Shown here: positions 56,505-64,000 of the stretch, piece after piece | How positions within the stretch are numbered: the stretch's first letter is position 1 | Layout: each line of letters starts with the position of its first letter | Source of the DNA: Gonatopus flavifemur | Lineage: Eukaryota > Arthropoda > Insecta > Hymenoptera > Dryinidae | Length of the DNA: 64,000 nucleotides | Assembly (NCBI GenBank): GCA_018340375.1 | Contig: JAFFJZ010000004.1 | Span: 46,540,001-46,604,000, forward strand | Direction of reading: 5' to 3' | Position numbers and translations under genes: made by a program | The notes under the pieces: model-generated | Told to the model about the DNA's origin: nothing | The model's input: the letters and a program-made list of their open reading frames with translations, nothing else | Database searches by the model: none

Positions 56505-57417
56505 TATATGTTATTCCAAAGTCAGTTTTTTGAATAATTGTCAAGAGTGCGAAGATTTGTTGAATTGAAACGATCACAAAAAACTTATTCGAATATAAAT
56601 ATGGAAAAATTCTTTTGACGTAACTTGGCTTAGCACAATTGTACATTGTTGAAAATTTTTGTATGAAACTTCAATCACATGTAGGTAACGGCAGCAATTT
56701 TCAATCAAGTCACACAAAATGAGTAATGTGTAATGAGTGACTAAAACATCAATGTTTAATATACTATAGTACAAGGTTGAGAATTTACTGAGGTGTAAAT
56801 CGATGTTTGATTTTGATATCAAAGATTGGAAATTTTATTCACAAATGTAATTGAAAAATGTATGAAACTTCAAACAATTCTTATAGGTGTACATTCTATT
56901 GACGACATGCGTCAGTTGAAATTCAGCTCAAACAATTGAATTTTGATTGCTGTGCCCACACAGCACTGAATGTTCTAGTGAAATGGATAAAATATTACAT
57001 TTGAAATGTATAATATTCTTGGAAACGTCTCAAGGATATTGTTAGAATGTTTCATTTTAGCAACTGATTGATATTCAGAAGAAATTCAAAAATATCAGTA
57101 TACCTGTCATATGCGGTCTACCCTGGCAAACATAATTTTAATTTTTGTCCCATTTTAAATTTTGTGGATATTTTACACCCAATACCCAACCCGAACCCCA
57201 AACGGTATGCGCTCGATTGTAGTGGAAAGATTACAACCTAATTATATTATATTATATTATATTATGTTATTATAGAATACCAACGTTTTGATACTGTGAA
57301 GTATCATTTCGAGATATTGAAATCAGGCCAACTGATGGCGTTCCGGCTCAATGATCCTGAATTACATTGTAGTTATGATACGGTAACAAAGTGTGTCGGG
57401 TGGGATTCCAATGACTT
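56505..57417. other. Gene-free sequence
   Basis: No gene. A TATAT-type short tandem repeat is at about 57240-57263. Confidence 0.45.
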
Positions 57418-57706
57418 CCCAGACAAAAATTCCCGGGTGGGTGGGATTCCCAAATTCGCATGTGGACTCAGGTTCCCGCCCGGGACCAGCCAGGTGGTGA
57501 CTCGAGCGGGAACCTGACCCGGCTGCTGGGTGCCGGGCGGGAACCTGACAGGTCCCGAGCAGGAACCAGAGGGTTTCCAGGCAGGACCTGGCTGACCTCG
57601 GGCAGGACCTGTTCAGGACCTGTTCAGGACCTGGTGGGTCCTGGCCAGGAACCTGAGTCCACATGCGAATTTGGGAATCCCGCCCACCCAGGAATTTTTG
57701 TCTGGG
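57418..57706. mobile_element. 289-bp GC-rich MITE with 59-bp inverted ends
   Basis: CCCAGACAAAAATTCC followed by GGGTGGG at both ends in inverted orientation, continuing to TGTGGACTCAGGTTCC. The interior repeats GGAACCTG and CAGGACCTG words. GC content contrasts sharply with the surroundings. Long open frames here are due to the absence of stop-rich AT and are not genes. Confidence 0.9.
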
Positions 57707-59603
57707 TTCTCGCTGACTAAATGTCAAATATAACTTGAATTGCATTGATTGCCGAGGTAATGAAAATTTTCACTTTTTAATTTTTATCTCATAAATTATC
57801 GATGACAGAAAAAAATGTGGGTTTTGATGAGCTCTAACAGGACATGTTCCTTATTTCTGATTTTGACGAGTTTTCTGCTCGGTCCACTGATCCTTGGATC
57901 AGATCTGAAACTCGTTCAAGTGCTCGGCGAGTTCTTTTTCTTGTGGCCTCAATTATAACATGTTAGAAATTAACAAATTTCATAACTAATATTGGATTTG
58001 AGAATCAATATTCAATTTAATATGAAAATACGATATTTGATGAAGAATTTCGTTTCGTTTCGTTTTAGTTTTCAATTCAATTTAATTCAATGTTTTTCGT
58101 TTCGTTTCGTTTCGTTTTAATTCCATTTATTTCGTTTATTTTCGTTTTTTCGTTCACTGTTGAATTTTCCTAACAGTAATGATATAAAGAATGAACGAAT
58201 TCAAGGAATCATCAAAATTCGACCAATACAGCACATATTTCTTTATTGAATCTGAGTATTTGTATGTAAACATTGTTGATACATATATTCGGTAGATCGA
58301 GCCTTCCTATCCATCCACCGAACGGGATCATAAAACTTCCTTTTCGAAGAGAACATTTTTCTCAAAGCGCAATGTTTACATTTTTTTTATTCGTTGTGTT
58401 CAACAAAAAAATTGTCAGACGAGGGAGTTATATTACTTTATTTCGTTTTCATACCTTCTGTATTTCTCGTGGAAGTAGGAGCAAAATTATTTCAGTCTGA
58501 TAGTCAAAACTTCCTCATTTTATGCTGTGGTTCTTATTTTGAATTGTTAAATTTTTTCATCAAGTTTATGTGATTCTTCAGTCAAAATTTTTGTATCATT
58601 TATTTTATATTGTTTGATTTCTTAATCAACTATAATGTGACTCGGTTGTGTGATTACTACAAACATTATTTAGCAGTGCATGTACTTGGGTGTGGGGGAG
58701 GGGGTAGGGAAGTGATTGCGACTGTACTTTTTCTGGACCTTGAAACATTAACAATAAAAATTGGACGAGTGAAAAGTGATGTAGGGAATTTTGCTAATGA
58801 TTTAGCAAATATTGCCGATACTAGAGAAGACATTAGCTTCGAAGGAAGATCTACTACGTCATTTTCACACGGTTTGTAAAAGAACATTTATTCATAACAG
58901 CCTTGTGCACGAAATTTCAATATTGTTATGACTGTCTTAGCGCTTCTTATCATATATAAGACAAATTTATAAATAAGACTATAGGACATTGAATGAAATT
59001 AAATTGACTCCTGTCAAAAATAAGTGGTATTTCTTCCACAGGAATTCGATGATAAAACCACATACATTTTTTCCAAATCATACACCGAAAAAAATACCCT
59101 ATTTAAACTAAGGAATTGAAGTTAGTTGTGGCACTTAGTTCTGAGTAACAAAAGAACCGAAGCAAGTAATAAAAATTGTAGTAAATGCAACTACAAATTA
59201 GTAACAGCAACTAAAGTCAGAAAAATTACATTTGAATGTAGTTGAGTCAACGCCCAGTTTAGTTATCCAAATATTAACAACTGTATCTGGTTGTCGCAAC
59301 TGATTTGGAGTGAGCCCAGACAGCACAGACAGTTCTTTGAATGTTCCGAAAACGTCCCTGGTGAAAATATACGCTCGTAGTAAGCGCGCTCGAAGCTGAG
59401 AAGAAACGTAAAAAGGTTCCAATCTTCTCTCGCCGAAGCGTATAATAATTGCTTGCTGTAGAGTACTGAAATTATACGTTATCAATACGCTTTATAAACG
59501 TTCAATGCCGTTTCGGGGAGAGTACTGTTACGTTTCATGAAAGGTAATGCGAATCATTCCATACAGACTTTAAGTATCGGTTTGTAACTCTCAGGAATCA
59601 TAG
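57707..59603. other. Gene-free sequence with CGTTT repeats
   Basis: 58040-58160 has (TTTCG)n runs. At 59314 a CCCAGACAGCACAG end begins, without a visible partner. No coding homology. Confidence 0.45.
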
Positions 59604-59676
59604 CATTATATGGCTGAATAGGTAAGTCGCTGGATTCCAATGATGAAAATCATGGGTTCGAATCTTGCCAAGTGGT
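59604..59676 (+). repeat. tRNA-like sequence (SINE head or tRNA relic)
   Basis: A-box-like TGGCTGAATAGGTAAG (59611-59626) and B-box GGGTTCGAATCTTGCC (59654-59669) at tRNA spacing. The acceptor arms do not pair well. Confidence 0.5.
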
Positions 59677-60765
59677 TAAAATTTTTATCCTCTTGTTCAT
59701 ACTCTTCATGGGGCGTTGATTTTTATACGCTTTTTTGTTCCAAATTTCGCTTCAAGTACTCTTCGAAACCGTTCCATTCACTCTTTGTTCACTTTTTATT
59801 AACGTTTCTGTTACACTCCACCATACTTTTTCGTCTGCGCTTCATTTCAGTTTCCATTTTCACCAGGGGTGCTCTTGGTTCTGCGTCTTTTGGTTCCCGT
59901 GGAAACAGTTTTCCCCACTTATGGGGTACTTTCGGACACTATGGAACAATATTGTACAATGAATTCAAACTACAAATGAATCATGAAAAATTTTCATTTG
60001 ACAATAAAACTAACATTTATATTAATCAATGCAATGTAATACTACAATTATTGAATATCCACAACTCTGTTACGTGTTCTTTGTTGTGTAATTGCGTCCC
60101 ATGCTCCTGTTAACAAAATTTTGATAAATAAATGGTCAATATAGCAGAATAAAAATATAGAAACATTGGATTGTCATCAATGAGACACAAAATCAACCGT
60201 TAGCAATTTACCGTTCACCTATTGTGTCTGCAGGGGTACTTTCGTACGTGTCTGAATGTGCCCTTCCTGGTTCTGCACGAATGTGCCCCATTGACGAAAC
60301 AACAATAAAACATGACTTTCCCACTATATTGATATGCAAACCAAAAGGATTGACTATTAAAATCATGTTTCAGGAATGTATCTTCGTTACTGAGAACATA
60401 TAGTTTAGAAAAACATAAAATAACGAGAGTACACATAGCTGAAAGCATCGATGAAGAAATTATTTACGAAATGCAAAAATGCAATGCTACCTATAACTTC
60501 ACTCTCACTGCTACGAATGACCTAAAACTGCATAGACATCATGGTGACTACTCAACGTACTCGCACAACTTGGCACAAATTTTCATTCGTATTTTATAAC
60601 TACTGCATGAATGTGCCCCGCGTAGAAAGGGCCCCGATTTTCCCCTATTTATCATTTCATTATTTCATATGTGACGTGACATTGTAATTCATAATGAACT
60701 TCCATTCCTTGTACTGAATGTAACTCATTTTGATTTAAACAATGAAGACAATATCAAAGTAATTA
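59677..60765. other. Gene-free sequence with GGGGTACTTTCG-type words
   Basis: GGGGTACTTTCG occurs near 59925 and 60233, AATGTGCCC near 60255, 60280 and 60609; this may be a diverged MITE of the same style as 55955-56504, but the two ends could not be paired. Confidence 0.4.
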
Positions 60766-61484
60766 CCCAGACAGCACCGAAAGTTCTCGCAACGTTTCAA
60801 AAACGTGTCCATAGTCCCACAGATGTTGGTTCTCAAAAGTATATTTCCTAAACATTTTGAGAACATTCATTCAATGTGCTGGAAAACACGTTTTGAGGAC
60901 ATTGTTGACAAATGCTATGGTACTTTTTCAGAACGTTCTCGAAACGTTATATGAAAACCAAGTATTTTATCTCCAACCTATACAAATTTATATTTATAGT
61001 TTTACTAGGGACAAAAGCATCGAACAACAATAAAAGCATGTTTTGTATTGAATGTTTGAAAACATTTCATTTCAGCAGTTCGAAACTATTGGCAGAATAT
61101 AAATTATCAAGAATTAAGTCAATCTTTTGAGATTCGCATAACCTTAAAATTGGCGCGGAACAAAATTTCTTTATATGCGATGTATTGAAAGGATGCAAAT
61201 GTAATTTGTCAGAACCATCGATACAGGCTCCATCGCAGTTTATTTGTGTCGGCTCCAAATGGAGAATATTGGAAGATTTGACACAAGTTTGAACATTAAC
61301 AAATTCTCATTTTCAATGTCTCATTAACGTTCCATGGAAAACTAAATAAAACTATACCAGACATTCGTACATCCCTGGTATATACATGGGATGTTTCTTG
61401 AACGTCCCGTAACATTTTCAGAACATTCCAATGTTTCAGAAGACGTTTCGAGGATGTTGATAGAACCTCCCGGTGCTGTATGGG
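60766..61484. mobile_element. 719-bp CCCAGACAGCAC-type element
   Basis: Ends CCCAGACAGCACCG and the complement CCCATACAGCACCG, with TA outside (60764-60765 and 61485-61486). Inside, only AT-rich sequence and short frames. Confidence 0.85.
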
Positions 61485-61586
61485 TATCGAAATAACGCTT
61501 TCTCACAAACGTGATGTTACTGAATATAAGATTTTGTTATCAATTTTTATTTTATAATTCATTCCATTTTTGAATATGTTCATCCA

Positions 61587-62165
61587 TTATATTGATAGAA
61601 TTTTACGAGATTTTTTCTCTGCAAACCCTTGCATAATATTAGAATAATCTAACGCTTTCAGTAAGTCATTTTCAATACTCATCACGGTGAGACTATTCAA
61701 TCTCTCCTGATTCATTGGTGAACGTAATCTATTCTTCATTAATTTGAGTTTCGAAGAAGATCTTTCACTCGTGCTGTTTGTAGTCATTAGAACTAAATAT
61801 AATTTCAAGCCAATTCTTACATTTGGAAATGTTTCTTTCATTCCTTTCTCTGCTAACAGCTTACACATTACAGCTTCATAGCTCAATGTTCCTTGTTCAT
61901 TTACATTTCCGGCAGTTGCTACCCTAACAGCACAATGTGTCTCTGGGACGTTTTCTGAACGTTCTGAAAACCTCTCCTACGTTCTATAAACCTTCCATAA
62001 ACGTTCCAGTGGCACGTTGTGCTGTCTGGGTATAAACTCTTCAACAAATTCTCTAAATTGTATGAGTTCAATCGTCAAATTCTCTTCCAAATCATCCTCA
62101 TAAAATTCGAGAAATTTATATGCACGATGTGTAATTTCTTGAACAGAAAGACTATGTAACTCCCT
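61587..62165 (-). pseudogene. hAT transposase C-terminal exon, split by a MITE
   Basis: The downstream part (to 61587) has the hAT dimerisation signature: TNSTSERSSSKLKLMKNRLR, ERLNSL, then SIEN. The upstream part (62165-62033) reads LHSLSVQEITHRAYKFLEFY. Between them lies the MITE at 61922-62030; leaving that and one TA out, the two parts share one frame. A TTTTCAG just before 62165 would make a splice acceptor. N-terminal and catalytic regions are not seen. Without the MITE this exon would be open to its stop. Confidence 0.85.
61922..62030. mobile_element. 109-bp CCCAGACAGCAC-type MITE inside the hAT exon
   Basis: Left end CCCTAACAGCACAA, right end complement of CCCAGACAGCACAA, with TA at 61920-61921 and 62031-62032. 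Confidence 0.92.
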
Positions 62166-62232
62166 GAAAATAAATGCTGATCATAAGCTTACAGACCCTA
62201 TAAAAAACGATCCATTTGACACTATTCAAGGG

Positions 62233-62300
62233 GATACCAGCGATGGTATCGAACCTCTCTTTCTATTGTATAGGCGAGCCCTTTTCTAACCAACGTGCTC
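62233..62300 (-). repeat. tRNA-like sequence (SINE head or relic)
   Basis: On the minus strand TTGGTTAGAAAAGGGCTCG resembles an A box and GGTTCGATACC a B box, but only about 20 bases separate them, shorter than in a tRNA. Confidence 0.35.
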
Positions 62301-63167
62301 GGTTGGTAAGCGCTGGTATCAAGGGAATTGAAAATTTTTATGAGAACGAATACGGTTCGTGCGTTCCTCTGGAGGATTACCAATAGAAATCAATTTTCCA
62401 AACTAGCTGTTTCAACTGAAAACCCTTACTCGAGAGCTCTTCACATTCGGGCGAATCGAGAAATTCAGTAATTTCAATTTCAAACAGTGTAACTTTCTTA
62501 ATCAATTCCATAAAAATCAAGTGATATCGAATGAAATTCCGAAAAACGAAAAAGTGTACTGACATCAAAAAAGTATTGAAATTCAATTCTTCTCAATACT
62601 ATTTTCACTATAAATACTAGAGTTGATACTATTTTTTCAATCAGAAGTGTCATTTTCCTTTACAAAAGAAATAATATCAATCAAGCCAATTCAAATACTC
62701 ATTGCAAAAATAATACGCCTGGAGAACGATAGCCTGATGGGAAAATTTCACTGAAAATCTCTGAACATTTCACGGATTTTCACAAAAGAGTTTTCAAGAG
62801 GATTTCAGAGGTGTTCATAGTTTTTCAAACAAATCTAGAGTTCTTCACATTGAGAGAACGCCAGGTTTGGATTGTTGGTAGCTACAGAAAGAATCACTGA
62901 CTCCATGTCAAACATAGCGTTTCCTGAGTGTATTCAGAAGTATTATATTCCGATACTTTTAAATACATTTTGTTTACTGGAAAGTGTTGGATTCCTTTGA
63001 TTTTCAAAATTGTTTCCGCAGTAAGTATGTGAGCAAGATTATTTTTTTCATAAGGGTTGAGAAATTGAAATTCCGATTCCTGTAAAACCTGATCGATGAA
63101 TGGGGGCACCCCAATCGTGGGGGCCCCTAGGCGGGCCTAGCCCGCCTCTATGGTGAACCCAGCCCTG

Positions 63168-64000
63168 TGTATTCCGGGACTCATAGTCTCAAAGCATGAT
63201 CTGTTATGCGTTCCAGATACTTCATGGAAGCATTATAAATCAATAATTTTTAGGTTTTTTGATTTTCGAAATCCCTGAAGGCTTGAATCACGGACACTGT
63301 TACACTTGGAAAACGCTGAGGGGAAAAAGTAATTGAGACAAGAAAATATTGCATCCAATGATATCCAAAAAATATTTCTTTCGATCAATGAAATATTTCT
63401 TCAGATCAATGAAATCATAATTGAATAGATGAAATGCGTTTCCAGTTGATGGAACACTTTATGCGATCAAAAACTATCCGATTCGTTGGAACAATATTTA
63501 TTTGGTCCAAAGAAAAATTCTACAGATACCATTGGTTGGCTTTGAGATTCCACGAGTTTCCTCGGAACTGCATGAAACGTATGCAATAATCATATATCAT
63601 GTGAGAAAATAAAGCGAATGTCCAGTGTCAAGTATGCTGTATTTGCTGTCTCTTCATACGTTCTCCCGTTCAGCAAGTCCAAGACTCCGATTTCCACTAC
63701 TCGTCATGTCACGTCGCTGTGATACAGTCGCATCGTAATATGAAATACATATTCTTTCTACTACACTTCGCATGAGAACCTTTGCTCCAGCAGTCTCAAT
63801 CGTCGTAAAGGCCTAGACACATGAGCTATGTAAACGTGTATGTAAGGAACGGAAGGTCGCGCAGATCTCATATACGGTTCCTGCGCATCCATTTTTACGT
63901 TTACGTGACTTATATGCTTAGGCCTTAACGTGTGACATTATGGAGTGGGGATAGAGCGCCTTTCACCAACGGACCGAATATTGAAAAGTGGAGGCACTCT
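63168..64000. other. Gene-free sequence
   Basis: No gene or repeat recognised. The ends of the window may cut features. Confidence 0.45.

Larger units (their letters stand above)
61587..63167 (-). mobile_element. hAT element, partial (5' end and C-terminal coding)
   Basis: On the minus strand it begins at 63167 with CAGGGCTGGGTTCACC, a typical hAT terminus, and contains the C-terminal coding of a hAT transposase. The partner terminus was not found on the other side. Confidence 0.65.

Noticed and set aside
57362..57745. Overlapping frames on both strands
   Set aside because: GC-rich MITE with few stop codons; not coding.
59314..59530. CCCAGACAGCACAG-starting MITE
   Set aside because: Only the left end is visible; no TA and no right end.

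Overview
The window looks like an insect nuclear genome. It is AT-rich, it has no bacterial gene organisation, and it is packed with arthropod-type transposable elements: an env-bearing Gypsy/errantivirus-like LTR element, RTE-type and other LINEs, mariner, Tc1, piggyBac, hAT and CACTA-like transposases, and many palindromic MITEs. I found no convincing intact single-copy host gene. Species cannot be fixed from the sequence; a hymenopteran is plausible but unproven.

Layout. 1-12 kb: MITEs, a pogo-like deletion derivative (1503-2626), a 5'-truncated RTE LINE on the minus strand (about 3504-4940), the 5' half of a mariner (6639-about 7340), and tandem repeats. 12027-22769: a nearly intact 10.7-kb Gypsy-class endogenous retrovirus on the minus strand, with 264-bp LTRs that differ at only 3 sites, a tRNA-Leu-type primer site, gag, a canonical -1 frameshift heptamer, a very large pol, env, a further Cys-containing reading frame, and a polypurine tract. 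23.0-26.6 kb: a decayed CACTA-like transposase gene on the minus strand, split by a small MITE. 26827-33963: a 7.1-kb piggyBac-type element with TTAA target duplications and inverted repeats of about 1.1 kb, carrying a broken piggyBac transposase and a nested RTE LINE.

34.8-37.5 kb: a second type of LINE with extreme purine strand bias. 37.5-40 kb: an inverted-repeat element, an orphan tRNA-Ser primer-binding site, low-complexity DNA and a mariner 3' end. 40455-43152: a Tc1 element with terminal inverted repeats of about 600 bp. 45.2-50.1 kb: another mariner 3' end followed by a heavily mutated second Gypsy pol with a 3' LTR start and an unrecognised reading frame. 50-64 kb: mostly MITEs with TA target duplications, tRNA-like (SINE-like) pieces, and a hAT fragment interrupted by a MITE.

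The best candidate for real biology is the Gypsy element at 12-22.8 kb. Its gag, pol and env frames are open over their full lengths; gag lacks an in-frame ATG; env also lacks one and probably depends on splicing; gag-pol is probably joined by -1 frameshifting. It also has unusual long inserts in pol and a small Cys-pair frame after env. The rest of the window is mainly a record of nested and decaying insertions.
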